NCBI GenBank assembly: GCA_024275295.1
Contig: JAJRZI010000057.1
Location: 1 to 64,000, forward strand
From: Gammaproteobacteria bacterium
GTDB taxonomy: Bacteria; Pseudomonadota; Gammaproteobacteria; Chromatiales; Chromatiaceae
Direction of reading: 5' to 3'
Length of the DNA: 64,000 bases
Shown here: one piece after another, positions 1 through 11,200 of the stretch
How the letters are laid out: every line of letters begins with the position of its first letter
Position numbering within the stretch: the first letter of the stretch is position 1
Translations under genes and position numbers: made by a program
The notes under the pieces: model-generated
What the model saw: only the letters and a program-made list of their open reading frames with translations
What the model was told of the DNA's origin: nothing
The model's database searches: none

Positions 1-94
1 CACCTCACTGGCCTGGGAACGAAAGCTTCAATCAAAATCAACGCAGTAACCGCTGACACTTCTTATCAACCCATCACATATCAAACAGGCCTAA

Positions 95-895
95 ATGGAA
101 ACTGCCCACATCTTCATCCTCTCACTCGTGCAGGGACTAACAGAGTTCCTGCCTATCTCCAGCTCAGCACACCTGATCCTGACTCCCAGGGTTCTTGGAT
201 TTACCGATCAGGGGCTGGACTTCGATATCGCCGTTCACATGGGATCACTGATCGCCATCGTCAGTTACATGCGGCGCGACCTTTGGTGCATGGCCAAGGA
301 TTTTTCCGGCTCCTTTGGGGTCAATGGCCGAACGACTGAAAACTCCCGCATGGTTTGGTTAATCGCCTTTGCCACCGTACCTATTGTCATTTTCGGCGCG
401 CTATTCAAAACCCTGGTCGAGACCGATCTGCGAACCACGCTGGTGATCGCCACAACGACCATCCTCTTTGGCCTGTTGCTGCTCTGGGCAGATCTGCGCA
501 GCACCCGTCAACGCAATGAACACCAGCTGAGTTGGCGGGATGGGCTCATCATCGGCTGCTTTCAGATACTGGCCATTATCCCTGGCACCTCACGCTCAGG
601 CATCACCATAACGGCAGGCCTGATGCTGGGGCTGACGCGGGAGGCCGCATCCCGCTTCTCCTTCCTGCTCGCTATTCCGACCATCTTGATGTCGGGCGCC
701 CTGGTCTCTTTAGATCTGCTGAAAAGCGACCTGCCTGTGGACTGGAATGCCCTGCTTCAAGGCATTACTCTCTCCTTTATTGCTGCATATACCTGTATTC
801 ACTTTTTTTTACGTTTTGTAGAACGCATCGGCATGCTGCCGTTTGTGATCTACCGGATGCTGCTAGGTGGTGCCATTATCCTGTTTATGATCTAA
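95..895 (+). CDS. uppP: Undecaprenyl-diphosphatase UppP (BacA family)
   Basis: This 266-residue, highly hydrophobic protein dephosphorylates undecaprenyl pyrophosphate at the inner membrane, recycling the lipid carrier for peptidoglycan and other envelope polymers; overproduction of family members gives bacitracin resistance. Both family signatures are visible: EFLPISSSAH at residues 17-26 and PGTSRSG at 163-169, which hold the catalytic Glu, Ser and Arg. Length matches the usual 260-275 residues. The ATG has only a weak upstream purine stretch, but no better start exists before the first signature. It appears monocistronic; the next gene begins about 250 nt later and has its own ribosome binding site. 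Confidence 0.96.
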   Translation: METAHIFILSLVQGLTEFLPISSSAHLILTPRVLGFTDQGLDFDIAVHMGSLIAIVSYMRRDLWCMAKDFSGSFGVNGRTTENSRMVWLIAFATVPIVIFGALFKTLVETDLRTTLVIATTTILFGLLLLWADLRSTRQRNEHQLSWRDGLIIGCFQILAIIPGTSRSGITITAGLMLGLTREAASRFSFLLAIPTILMSGALVSLDLLKSDLPVDWNALLQGITLSFIAAYTCIHFFLRFVERIGMLPFVIYRMLLGGAIILFMI

Positions 896-1149
896 GGTCT
901 TGTATAATTCTGGAAAAATTTGAAACCATTGTAAGACAAATCTCAAACCCCTCTTTCCATATGGAAAACATTAACCCATGGCGGTAGCCTGCAAGCGGCT
1001 TCTGCAACAGGGTGTCGGAAGCCTGCATCCCCTATTTTCTAAAAGCAAATAATTACCCCTGATTGTAACAACCCAGCTTTATTTCCTCATACGGAACAGC
1101 TTGATGAGAGAGCACACCGATGCTCTCTCAGCCTAAGGAGAGACAAGCA

Positions 1150-1839
1150 ATGAAAAAAATATCTTATTTTATCTGCGCATCTATTCTGATCATTTGCACT
1201 GTTTCAACAGCAAATGCCACCCTTCTGATCAATGAGGTTGATTATGATCAGAATGGCTCTGATACAGCCGAGTTTATTGAGCTGTTTAATTCAGGATCGG
1301 ATGTTATCGATCTAACCGGCTACCGACTTGACCTCATCAATGGTAATAGCTCAGCAATCAAGCCGATATACCGATCCTTTAGTCTAAACGGCTACTCACT
1401 TGCTGCAGATGGTTACCTTGTTATTTGCGGCAATGCATCCATGGTTATGAACTGCGATTTTGATGCCAATATAAGTAGCGGCATGATTCAAAACGGCTCA
1501 CCCGATGGCCTCATCCTCTTCAATGGCCAGGATGTTATTGACGCCGTAACCTATGAGGGAGTCATTGCCGGCATTACGGAAGGGTCAAATGGCGCCTTGG
1601 CAGATAGAAGCTCAAGCATCATGAGTATTGGGCGTCTGCCAGGCAGCCAGGATACTGACAACAACGCTGCTGACTTTGAGAGCGGCTGCATTACACCTGG
1701 CACAGCCAATATTTCCGGCAGTGGCAACTGCGCTGTCACTGCCACTGGCACAGTGCCTCAACCACCTATTTTATGGCTATTTGCCAGTGGACTAATTGGA
1801 ATGATGGCAAGTGCCAAAGGAAGGGGAAGACTGCAATAA
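1150..1839 (+). CDS. Exported lamin-tail-domain protein with PEP-CTERM-like sorting tail
   Basis: This 229-residue protein is probably exported and then processed at the cell surface. An N-terminal signal peptide (lysines, then a hydrophobic core, cleavage likely after TANA at residue 23) is followed by a lamin-tail (LTD) domain starting LLINEVDYDQ with the typical EFIELFN and LTGYRL strands. The C-terminus has a VPQPP motif, a hydrophobic helix containing WLFASGLIG and a final KGRGR basic patch, which is the layout of PEP-CTERM/VPxxP exosortase substrates. The start at 1150 is chosen over an ATG 30 nt earlier because AAGGAG lies 9 nt upstream and the signal peptide begins there. Its ligand is unknown; LTD domains often accompany secreted nucleases or adhesins. 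Confidence 0.8.
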   Translation: MKKISYFICASILIICTVSTANATLLINEVDYDQNGSDTAEFIELFNSGSDVIDLTGYRLDLINGNSSAIKPIYRSFSLNGYSLAADGYLVICGNASMVMNCDFDANISSGMIQNGSPDGLILFNGQDVIDAVTYEGVIAGITEGSNGALADRSSSIMSIGRLPGSQDTDNNAADFESGCITPGTANISGSGNCAVTATGTVPQPPILWLFASGLIGMMASAKGRGRLQ

Positions 1840-1915
1840 TAATTATCACAACAGAAGTATGCTTTAGTACCCAAGAGAGACATATTCAAACAACAGACAG
1901 GCATCAGGAGTAAAA

Positions 1916-2620
1916 ATGGAGACAGTTACCCTCAAAGAGGCTTGGAGTGGTAAAGCAGATTGCGAAACCTGCGCCTTGCGTGACTCGGTACTATTTGCCG
2001 GACTGGAGGAGCAGGACTTTGAATGCATCCACAGTCCTATTGATACCTTTCTTCTACCGGCAGGCTCCACACTCTACCGTGCTGGTGATGAAGGGAAATT
2101 CATGTACACCATTCGCCGCGGACTGGTAAAGCTGGTGCAGTATCTGCCAGATGGCAACCAGCGCATTGTGCGCCTGCTGCAAGGCACCGACGTGGCGGGC
2201 CTGGAGGCACTGTTGGGCAATCATTATCAGCACGATGCCGTCATGCTACAGACTACTGAAGTATGCCGTCTCCCCGTTGAAGTGGTCAAACATCTGGATC
2301 AACAGAATCCCACTCTGCATCAGGAACTCATGACCCGCTGGCAACGGGCGTTGACCGAAGCAGACGCCTGGCTTACCGAGTTATCAACCGGCTCAGCCAA
2401 GCGGCGGGTTGCCTGTCTCCTGCTCCGTCTGGTGCATAACAAAGAGAATGATCTATGCGAGCTGTTCAGTCGGGAGGATATGGGTGCCATGCTGGGCCTC
2501 ACCACTGAAACAACCAGCCGTATCATCGCTGAATTTAAACGCCAGGGCCTGCTCTCAATAAAGGGACAACATCACTCCTGCTGCGATATTCCCGGCCTAA
2601 AGCTAATAGCAGAGAGCTGA
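1916..2620 (+). CDS. Crp/Fnr-family transcriptional regulator (FNR/DNR-like)
   Basis: This 234-residue regulator has an N-terminal cyclic-nucleotide-fold sensor domain (about residues 25-150), a dimerisation helix and a C-terminal winged helix. The recognition helix contains ETTSR, the E-xx-SR pattern that reads TTGAT half sites in FNR, DNR and NnrR proteins. Cysteines occur at residues 16, 19 and 37 with another in the central domain (EVCRL), so an iron-sulfur cluster is possible but spacing differs from E. coli FNR. It lies just upstream of the nor operon, whose promoter carries an FNR-like box, so control of NO reductase is the likely role (inferred). A GGAG precedes the ATG. Confidence 0.88.
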   Translation: METVTLKEAWSGKADCETCALRDSVLFAGLEEQDFECIHSPIDTFLLPAGSTLYRAGDEGKFMYTIRRGLVKLVQYLPDGNQRIVRLLQGTDVAGLEALLGNHYQHDAVMLQTTEVCRLPVEVVKHLDQQNPTLHQELMTRWQRALTEADAWLTELSTGSAKRRVACLLLRLVHNKENDLCELFSREDMGAMLGLTTETTSRIIAEFKRQGLLSIKGQHHSCCDIPGLKLIAES

Positions 2621-2638
2621 AGCAATACCCCAAATAAC

Positions 2639-2660
2639 GGAGTGCGGGATCTCGCCCGCA
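2639..2660. repeat. REP-like GC-rich hairpin
   Basis: A short inverted repeat, GTGCGGGATCTCGCCCGCA, sits just after the crp/fnr-type gene. It resembles the half-element at 12519-12540 and the longer palindrome at 55211-55259 (shared pattern GGAGnnCGGG...CCCGC). It may help end transcription or protect the 3' end, but no T tract follows. Confidence 0.5.
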
Positions 2661-2745
2661 ATACGACAGCCAGGATGGCCGCCCCTCCATATACGCGCCC
2701 CCACCTAAAGGCGTGCCATAGCCAACACAAAAAAACTGCCACCGA

Positions 2746-2790
2746 TTGCGAATTATCAATGACTAATACCTTAGTAGTTAACTATATTAT
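2746..2790 (+). promoter_or_regulatory. FNR/DNR-type box and -10 element of the nor operon
   Basis: TTGCG-AATT-ATCAA at 2746-2759 matches the FNR/DNR consensus TTGAT-N4-ATCAA at 8 of 10 specified bases. An AT-rich -10 candidate (TATATT at 2783-2788, overlapping TATTAT at 2785-2790) lies downstream, so a start near 2794 would put the box centre at about -41.5, the classic class II activator position. norC starts at 2825 behind an AGAGAGGAGA ribosome binding site. The E-xx-SR regulator encoded at 1916-2620 is the obvious candidate activator. Confidence 0.6.
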
Positions 2791-2824
2791 TAATTACTAA
2801 TTATCCGCAAAGAGAGGAGATATC

Positions 2825-3259
2825 ATGAACGAGGTCTTCACTAAAAGCATGGCCCGCAACATCTTCTATGGTGGTGGCGTATTTTTCATCCTGCTGTTCC
2901 TTGCCCTCACCTTCGATACAGTCCAGCAACTGCCCAAGCTGGATAATCGTGCCGCTCTGACTGAACAGGTCGCCCATGGCAAGGCCCTATGGGAAGAGAA
3001 CAACTGTATCGGCTGTCATACCCTGCTGGGAGAAGGCGCCTACTTTGCACCCGAACTGGGCAATGTCTACCAGCGCTACGGTAACAGCACGGCTTTCATC
3101 AAGGCATTTCTCATGACCCGCCCCAAAGAGGGGGTTCCAGGGCGTCGCAGTATGCCGCAGTTCAATTTCACAGCTGAAGAGCGGGAGGCCATCGCTGAAT
3201 TTCTGAAGTATTCATCGCAGATCAACACAGCAGGCTGGCCACCCACTATTCAAGGTTGA
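2825..3259 (+). CDS. norC: Nitric oxide reductase subunit C (cytochrome c)
   Basis: NorC is the membrane-anchored cytochrome c that passes electrons to NorB during reduction of NO to N2O. The 144-residue protein has one N-terminal membrane anchor (about residues 12-30) and a periplasmic c-type haem motif CIGCH at residues 61-65. Met110, in RRSMPQF, is the likely distal haem ligand. Size and layout match cNOR-type NorC. It is the first gene of norCB-EFQD and follows the FNR-like box. Confidence 0.96.
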   Translation: MNEVFTKSMARNIFYGGGVFFILLFLALTFDTVQQLPKLDNRAALTEQVAHGKALWEENNCIGCHTLLGEGAYFAPELGNVYQRYGNSTAFIKAFLMTRPKEGVPGRRSMPQFNFTAEEREAIAEFLKYSSQINTAGWPPTIQG

Positions 3260-3274
3260 TCCGGGGAGGAATAG

Positions 3275-4666
<1,392 letters not shown>

Positions 4667-4706
4667 GGAGATTCCCCTCCTAGCAGCCCCAATGGCTGCA
4701 TTTTAT

Positions 4707-4742
4707 GCTGGTGCCTCCCCTCTTGGCACCAGCCTTTTTTTT
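4707..4742 (+). terminator. Rho-independent terminator between norB and norE
   Basis: A perfect 9-bp stem (GCTGGTGCC / GGCACCAGC) with a 9-nt loop is followed by C and eight T residues. It lies 40 nt after the norB stop and before norE. It probably reduces transcription of the accessory genes relative to norCB, or norEFQD has extra promoters. Confidence 0.85.
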
Positions 4743-4764
4743 ACAACGGAGAGTCACGCAGACA

Positions 4765-5346
4765 ATGGCAACACTGGCTCAGCAAGATCATCCCAAATAC
4801 CCCCCAGGGGATCTGGCGATATGGATATTCATTCTGGCCGAATTGGCGGTCTTTGCCATCTTCTTTGCCTCCTATGCCTTTACCCGGATGAACCATGTTG
4901 AGCTGTTCAACCAGTTCCAGCAGCAGCTGGATCGGGATGCTGCACTGATCAACACCCTGGCCCTGATCACCGGCAGTTACTTCGTGGTGCGTGCCGTGGC
5001 CGCCATTCGCGAGGGTGCAAGCCAGATCTGCCTGCGCTGGCTGCTGGCTGCCCTGGGCATGGGCTGCCTGTTTCTGGTCGTAAAGTCCGCCGAATACAGC
5101 CACCACTTCAGTGCAGGGATCAACCTGAGCACCAACAGCTTCTACATGTTCTACCTCTCACTGACCTTCTTTCACTTCATGCACGTCATCATGGGCATGG
5201 TGATCCTGGCGGCGGTGGCGCTGAAGGCCCGGCGTGGCGGCTATAGTATTGAAGACCATACCGGCGTGGAGACCGGTGCCGCCTATTGGCACATGGTAGA
5301 TCTGGTCTGGCTGATCCTGTTTCCACTGGTTTATGTGATGCACTGA
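4765..5346 (+). CDS. norE: NorE, cytochrome c oxidase subunit III-like accessory protein
   Basis: This 193-residue, five-helix membrane protein belongs to the cytochrome oxidase subunit III family. NorE is not essential for cNOR activity but improves NO reduction in Paracoccus-type denitrifiers. Family features include the N-terminal LAIWIFILAELAVFAIFF helix and the H-rich segment FFHFMHVIMGM. The start at 4765 is chosen because ACGGAGAG lies upstream and because an earlier in-frame ATG at 4705 falls inside the terminator stem. It is followed at once by norF. Confidence 0.88.
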   Translation: MATLAQQDHPKYPPGDLAIWIFILAELAVFAIFFASYAFTRMNHVELFNQFQQQLDRDAALINTLALITGSYFVVRAVAAIREGASQICLRWLLAALGMGCLFLVVKSAEYSHHFSAGINLSTNSFYMFYLSLTFFHFMHVIMGMVILAAVALKARRGGYSIEDHTGVETGAAYWHMVDLVWLILFPLVYVMH

Positions 5347-5348
5347 TT

Positions 5349-5627
5349 ATGGATAGAGAGAGCACATTTAGTTTGAGACGCTGCACATGGATCTGGTTGA
5401 TTATCATGGCGCTGACTCTAATTACCTACAGCATCAACCGCCTGGGTCTGAGCGGTCTGGAGATCACATTGGGCATCCTGCTGCTGGCGCTGATCAAGGG
5501 CCATCTGATCGGTGCCTACTTTATGGGACTGAACCCTGTACAGGGCTTCTGGCGCTGGCCAGTCACCATCTGGCTGCTACTGCTCGGCCTGTTGATCACT
5601 ATCGCTTTTGTTTTGGCAGAGGGATAA
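5349..5627 (+). CDS. norF: NorF, small subunit IV-like membrane protein
   Basis: This 92-residue protein has three predicted membrane helices and resembles the prokaryotic cytochrome c oxidase subunit IV / NorF family (motif ALIKGHLIGAYFMGL, about residues 47-61, with conserved K-H). It starts 2 nt after the norE stop, indicating translational coupling. NorF accompanies NorE in denitrifier nor clusters and is thought to help maturation or stability of the reductase. Earlier in-frame ATG codons lie deep in norE and are unlikely starts. Confidence 0.82.
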   Translation: MDRESTFSLRRCTWIWLIIMALTLITYSINRLGLSGLEITLGILLLALIKGHLIGAYFMGLNPVQGFWRWPVTIWLLLLGLLITIAFVLAEG

Positions 5628-5631
5628 AACC

Positions 5632-6444
5632 ATGACTACCCTATTTGCAACACAACCTGAAACCGCTGAGCTACCCTTCTACCAACCTCAGGGAGACGAG
5701 GCCACCCTATTCGAACATGCCTACCGGCACCAGCTGCCACTGCTGATCAAAGGGCCCACCGGTTGCGGCAAGACCCGCTTCATCAACCACATGGCAGCCA
5801 GGCTGGGGCGGCCAGTCTACACCGTGGCCTGTCATGACGACCTGACCGCCGCCGATCTGGTGGGCCGTCACCTCATCAGTGATAAAGGCACCTACTGGAG
5901 CGACGGCCCCCTGACCCGTGCGGTGCGGGAAGGGGCCATCTGCTACCTGGATGAGGTGGTAGAGGCGCGCAAGGACACCACCGTAGTGCTGCACCCCCTC
6001 ACCGATGACCGGCGCATCCTGCCCATCGAACGCACGGGAGAGACCCTGCATGCGCCACCGGAATTCATGCTGGTGGTCTCCTACAACCCCGGCTACCAGA
6101 ACCTGCTCAAGGGGATGAAACCCAGCACCCGTCAGCGCTTTGTCGGGCTGCAGTTTGATTTCCCCGAGCCAGATCTGGAGTGCCGAATTCTGACAGGGGA
6201 GACCGGCATCGATGAGGCACGGGCCAGAAAACTGATCACCCTGGCCAACGCCCTGCGTGCCCTAAAGGATCACGACCTGGAAGAGGCCGCCTCCACCCGC
6301 CTGTTGGTCTACACCGCCACCCTGATCCTGGGCGGTTACGATCCACTCGAAGCCTGCCGCGCCGCCATGGTTGAACCCCTGTCAGACGACTGCGAAACCA
6401 CCAGCGCCCTGATGGAGGTCGTGCAGGCTCACTGGGCAAAATAG
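5632..6444 (+). CDS. norQ: NorQ, MoxR/CbbQ-type AAA+ ATPase
   Basis: NorQ is an AAA+ ATPase of the CbbQ/NirQ/NorQ group that works with NorD to activate the NO reductase complex, probably by inserting the non-haem iron. The 270-residue protein has Walker A GPTGCGKT at residues 41-48, Walker B ICYLDEV, and an arginine-rich sensor region (STRQRFVGL). The CbbQ/NorQ_C region is at the C-terminus. The ATG at 5632 follows norF by 4 nt. The partner gene norD starts 1 nt after the stop, a normal NorQ-NorD operon pair. Confidence 0.93.
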   Translation: MTTLFATQPETAELPFYQPQGDEATLFEHAYRHQLPLLIKGPTGCGKTRFINHMAARLGRPVYTVACHDDLTAADLVGRHLISDKGTYWSDGPLTRAVREGAICYLDEVVEARKDTTVVLHPLTDDRRILPIERTGETLHAPPEFMLVVSYNPGYQNLLKGMKPSTRQRFVGLQFDFPEPDLECRILTGETGIDEARARKLITLANALRALKDHDLEEAASTRLLVYTATLILGGYDPLEACRAAMVEPLSDDCETTSALMEVVQAHWAK

Positions 6445-6445
6445 G

Positions 6446-8284
6446 ATGGAAGAGCAGGTCGGGAAAATCTGGCACAACATCATCACCCGCATGGCAAACA
6501 GCCGCCACCCGGAGGCTGCCGTTCATCTGGAGCAGGTCAAGCAGACCACGGGCATCCTGTTCCGCGCCCTGGGTGGCGATAGCGGACTCCAGATCGAGTC
6601 TGCCGGGACTACCAGACATGGCGCCCGTCGCAGCTGGCTACAGCGCCTTGCTGGCACTAACCAGCAAACCGAACTGGCCTGGCGGGATGAACGCTCTCTA
6701 CGCCTACCCACCGTGGTTGATTGCTTTCCAACCCCCGAACTCAACCGGGATCTCTATCTCTGGCTCACCGCCCTGGCCACAGGCGACAGCGGCACCGAAC
6801 AGGAGTGGTTCCAAAAAAACCAGCAGCTCACAGCCCAAACTTTGGCCATCTATCCAGGGCTGCAACCCCGCTATGAGCGACTGGTAGCGGCGCACCTGAA
6901 ACAGCGCACTCATTCCGACGATCTCCCACCCAAAGAGGCGGCACAGGAAGAGGCAATCCGCAATGCTTTACTCAACCCCGGTAGTGAAGATCATCTGCCC
7001 TTGGCAAAGCACCAGCCCCAACCTGTCCCCCTGTGGTTACATCCAGCGCCACCCCTGGCATCAGCCAGAATCACCCCATCCATAGAAGATGAGCAAAACA
7101 ACAGCTCAAAAGGGAAAAGCAAAGAGCTGGAAGAGCAACACCGCCGTCAGGCTGAACAGGTAACCAAGCCCGAGCAGGATCGAGGTTTGGTGGCTATCCG
7201 CATGGAAAACATCCTCAGCTGGGGTGAGTTCGCCAAGGTAGATCGGGGCACGGAAGAGAACGAAGAGCTGGATCAGGCCGCTGATATTGCCAAAGAGATG
7301 GAGCAGTTCAGCGTAACCCGAGATGGCAAATCCACTGCGGGACGCCTGCGGTTCGACCTAGATCTGCCCGCAGCAGAGAATGATGATCAGATTCTGAATG
7401 CAGGCATCCTGTTGCCAGAGTGGGACTACAAGAGCCAACAGCTACAACCGGATCACTGCCGCCTACTGCCCATGCTGGCCACCAAAGCAGAGGCCTGTAA
7501 GCTACCTGATCATCTACGCAAAACCGCAAAACGTCTACGCGCCCAATTCCAGGCTCTGGCTCCGGCTCGCACTTGGCGCCGTGGCATGCCCGATGGCAGC
7601 GAGGTTGATCTGGATGCTTATCTGCGCTTCACAACTGATCGGGCAGCTGGGCATATTGCCAGTGCTGATGGTCTGTACAGGGATCTGCAGCCAGGGGCGC
7701 GGGATCTAGCCTGCCTGCTGCTGGCAGACCTCTCCCTCTCCACCGATACCTGGATCAACGACCAGATGCGGGTCATCGATGTAATCCGCGACAGCCTCTT
7801 TCTTTTCTCAGAATCACTCTCTGCCACGCGGGACAGTTTCGCCATGTACGGCTTCTCCTCAAGACGCCGCGACCCGGTGCGGTTTCACCAACTCAAAACC
7901 TTTGATGAGACCTATAACCCCCAAATACGGGGCCGAATCAGCGCCATCAAACCCGGCTACTACACCCGCATGGGGGCCGCTATCCGTCACGCCAGCGAGA
8001 TATTGAAGGAACAACCTGCAGGCCGTCGCCTGCTGCTGTTGCTGACCGACGGAAAACCCAACGACCTGGACAAATACGAAGGCCGCTACGGCATTGAGGA
8101 TACCCGCCACGCCATCAATGAGGCGCACCACCTTGGGCTACAACCCTTCTGCGTCACGGTAGATAACAAGGCCAATGACTATCTGCCTCATCTGTTTGGT
8201 GCGGGTGGTTTCGTGGTTATCCGTAGACCCTCCGAACTGCCAAAGCGGCTGCCCCTGCTCTACGCACGTCTTACACGCTCCTAA
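6446..8284 (+). CDS. norD: NorD, von Willebrand factor A-domain activation protein
   Basis: NorD is the VWA-domain partner of NorQ, needed for active cNOR. The 612-residue protein has a variable N-terminal half with a low-complexity hydrophilic linker (about residues 190-260) and a C-terminal VWA domain with MIDAS motif DLSLST at residues 428-433, a GYYTRMGAAIRHA segment and LLTDGKPND. The gene begins 1 nt after norQ. Its TAA stop overlaps the stop codon of the convergent RND pump gene, so there is no room for a terminator between the two operons. Confidence 0.93.
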   Translation: MEEQVGKIWHNIITRMANSRHPEAAVHLEQVKQTTGILFRALGGDSGLQIESAGTTRHGARRSWLQRLAGTNQQTELAWRDERSLRLPTVVDCFPTPELNRDLYLWLTALATGDSGTEQEWFQKNQQLTAQTLAIYPGLQPRYERLVAAHLKQRTHSDDLPPKEAAQEEAIRNALLNPGSEDHLPLAKHQPQPVPLWLHPAPPLASARITPSIEDEQNNSSKGKSKELEEQHRRQAEQVTKPEQDRGLVAIRMENILSWGEFAKVDRGTEENEELDQAADIAKEMEQFSVTRDGKSTAGRLRFDLDLPAAENDDQILNAGILLPEWDYKSQQLQPDHCRLLPMLATKAEACKLPDHLRKTAKRLRAQFQALAPARTWRRGMPDGSEVDLDAYLRFTTDRAAGHIASADGLYRDLQPGARDLACLLLADLSLSTDTWINDQMRVIDVIRDSLFLFSESLSATRDSFAMYGFSSRRRDPVRFHQLKTFDETYNPQIRGRISAIKPGYYTRMGAAIRHASEILKEQPAGRRLLLLLTDGKPNDLDKYEGRYGIEDTRHAINEAHHLGLQPFCVTVDNKANDYLPHLFGAGGFVVIRRPSELPKRLPLLYARLTRS

Positions 8285-11200
8285 CGCATGGCGGCATAGT
8301 AGGCCACCGGAATCACCACCAGGGTCATCATGGTCGAGACCAGAATACCGAAGATCAGGGAGACCGCCAGACCACTGAAGATGGGGTCATCCAGGATAAA
8401 GAAGGCCCCGGCCATGGCCGCTACCCCGGTGAGAATGATGGGTTTGGCCCGTACTGCGGCAGAACGGATCACTGCCTGCTCAAATGCCACCCCGTTACGC
8501 ACCTCCTGGTTGATGAAGTCCACCAGCAGGATGGAGTTGCGCACAATGATACCGGCCAGTGCAATCATGCCAATCATGGAGGTGGCGGTGAACTTGGCTT
8601 CCAGCAGGGCATGCCCCGGCAGGATACCGATAACCGTCAGCGGGATCGGCGCCATAATCACCAGGGGCGCCAGATAGGAGCGGAACTGGGCCACTACCAG
8701 CAGATAGATGAGGATCAGGCCAACCCCATAGGCCAGCCCCATATCCCGGAAGGTCTCGTAAGTGACCTGCCACTCACCATCCCATTTCAGGCTGTAGTCA
8801 TAGGGGTTATCCGGCTGATCAATAAAGTGCTGTTGAGGCTTGAGGGTTTCCTCCAGCTCTGCCGAGATCTCAAACATGCCGTAGAGCGGGCTATCCAGAT
8901 CTCCCGCCATATCAGCAGTGACATAGACCACCGGCAGCAGATCCTTATGATGGATAGCATGTTCACGTTTGGATTCAGTGACCTGAATGATCTCTGACAG
9001 GGGAATCAGCTGCCCCTCCCGGCTGCGGATCTTGAGTGAGAGCACCCGGCTCAATTCAGCCTGATCAGCCACCGAAAATTCCAGGCGGATGGGGACGGCA
9101 TATTTTATCCCCTTGCCATGCAGATAACTTACATCCTCACCACCCAGTGCGGTGGCGATAGCTTGGGCAACAGTACTCTGAGAGAGACCGAGCAGGGCTG
9201 CCTTCTGCCTGTCTACCTGCAGGATGAGCTTGTCGGCGGGAAACTCCACGCTGTCATCCGTACCCACAATATCGGGGGTGGCCTCGAATATCTGGCGGGT
9301 CTTTTTCGCCATTGCAATCTGACCCTCATAGTCCAGGCCGTAGATCTCCGCCACCAGCGGAGAGAGCACAGGCGGCCCCGGAGGAACCTCCACCACCTTA
9401 ACATTGCCACCAAAACGCTGGGCAATCTCCACCAGAGCAGGCCGTACCGACCGGGCAATCTCATGGCTCTGGCGCTCCCGGTCATGCTTGTCCAGCAGAT
9501 TGACCTGGATATCACCCAGATTGGCCCCTTGCCGCAGATAGTACTGCCGAACCAGGCCATTAAAACCGATGGGGGCAGCAGTGCCAGCATAGACCTGGTA
9601 GTTGGTTATCTCAGGCACCCTCTCCAGCCAGGCGCCCATCTCATTCAGCACCCGTGTGGTCTGCTCCAGACTGGTGCCCTCAGGCATGTCCAGCACCACC
9701 TGGAACTCGGACTTGTTATCGAAGGGCAGCATCTTGAGCACCACTGATCTGTTCATCACCAGTGAAACCGAGAGTCCCATCAGCAGCAGGATGCCAGCCA
9801 GAAGCAACCAGCGTCGGCCCCGGCCGGTAGAGAGGAAGGGACCGATAACAAAGGTAAAAAAGCGGAAGATGCGGCCATCTGTTGCGGGCGCTTCCACTTC
9901 ACTGCTATGGATATGCCCACCCAGCGCGCGATTGACCAGCCAGGGGGTGAAGATAAAGGCCACGGCCAGGGAGATGAGCATCCCCATGGAGGTATTGATG
10001 GGGATAGGGCTCATGTAAGGCCCCATCAGGCCGGTGACAAAGGCCATGGGCAGCAGTGCGGCAATCACTGTGAATGTGGCAAGGATGGTTGGCCCACCCA
10101 CCTCATCCACCGCCGCCGGGATTGCCTCCAGCAGATTTTTTGCCCCCAACTGGATATGCCGGTGGATATTCTCCACCACTACAATGGCATCATCCACCAG
10201 GATGCCGATGGAGAAGATCAGGGCAAACAGGGAGACCCGGTTGATGGTAAATCCCCAGGCCCATGAGGCAAACAGGGTGATGGCCAGGGTCACCACCACG
10301 GCAGCACCCACGATCAGCGCCTCACGCCAACCGATAGCAAACAGCACCAGAATCACCACCGAGAGGGTGGCAAAGATCAGTTTCTGGATAAGTTTCTTAG
10401 CCTTGGCATCAGCAGTAGCACCATAGTTGCGGGTGATGGTGACCTGCACACTGTCGGGTATCAACAGCCCCTTCAGTTGCTCAAAACGCTTGATTACAGA
10501 GTTGGCCACATCCACCGCATTGGTTCCCGGCTTTTTCGCTACCGCCAGGGTAACAGCAGGGAAGCTACCGGCAGTAGCACCCTTGGCGGCAGGGCCGGTG
10601 CCCAGCCAGACATACTGTTCCGGCGTGTCCGGGCCATGGCTCACCTGAGCCACATCACGCAGGAAGATCGGCTTGCGGCCGTGGACGCCCACCACCAGGT
10701 TGCCAATCTCCCCGGCACTGGTCAGCAGGGTTCCAGCCTGCACCAGAATCTCTCGGTTATCGGCCGTGAAGGCCAGACCATCCCGGCTACTATTGGCCGC
10801 CAGCAGGGCGCCACGCAGCTCATCCAGACCAACGCCGAAACCAGCCATGGCCTGGGGATCAAGCAGCACACGCACCACCTGCTCTGGTCCACCGATCGTG
10901 CTGATGTTACGGGTGCCGGGCACACGTTTAAGTTCAGTCTCAATGGCATGGGCCACCTGGCTGAGTTCATAGGCACCAATGGCGGGATCTTCACTCCAGA
11001 GGGTGGCAGTCACCACCGGGACATCATCAATGCCACGGGGTTTGATGATGGGCTGACCCACCCCCAGATTGGGCGGCAGCCAGTCCTGATTGGAGTAGAT
11101 TTTATCGTAGAGCCGCACGATGGCCTGGGTACGGTCTTCACCCACCCTGTATTGCACCGTCAGCACCGCCATGCCGGGTTGAGAAACAGAGTAGACATGC

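Noticed and set aside
2-49. Possible C-terminal end of an upstream plus-strand gene (frame ending ...WERKLQSKSTQ-TAA).
   Set aside because: Only 15 codons, and another frame is open nearby; too short to support.
963-1011. Sigma-54-like promoter (TGGC...TGCA) upstream of the lamin-tail gene.
   Set aside because: Spacing between the -24 and -12 elements is one base short of the strict GG-N10-GC rule.
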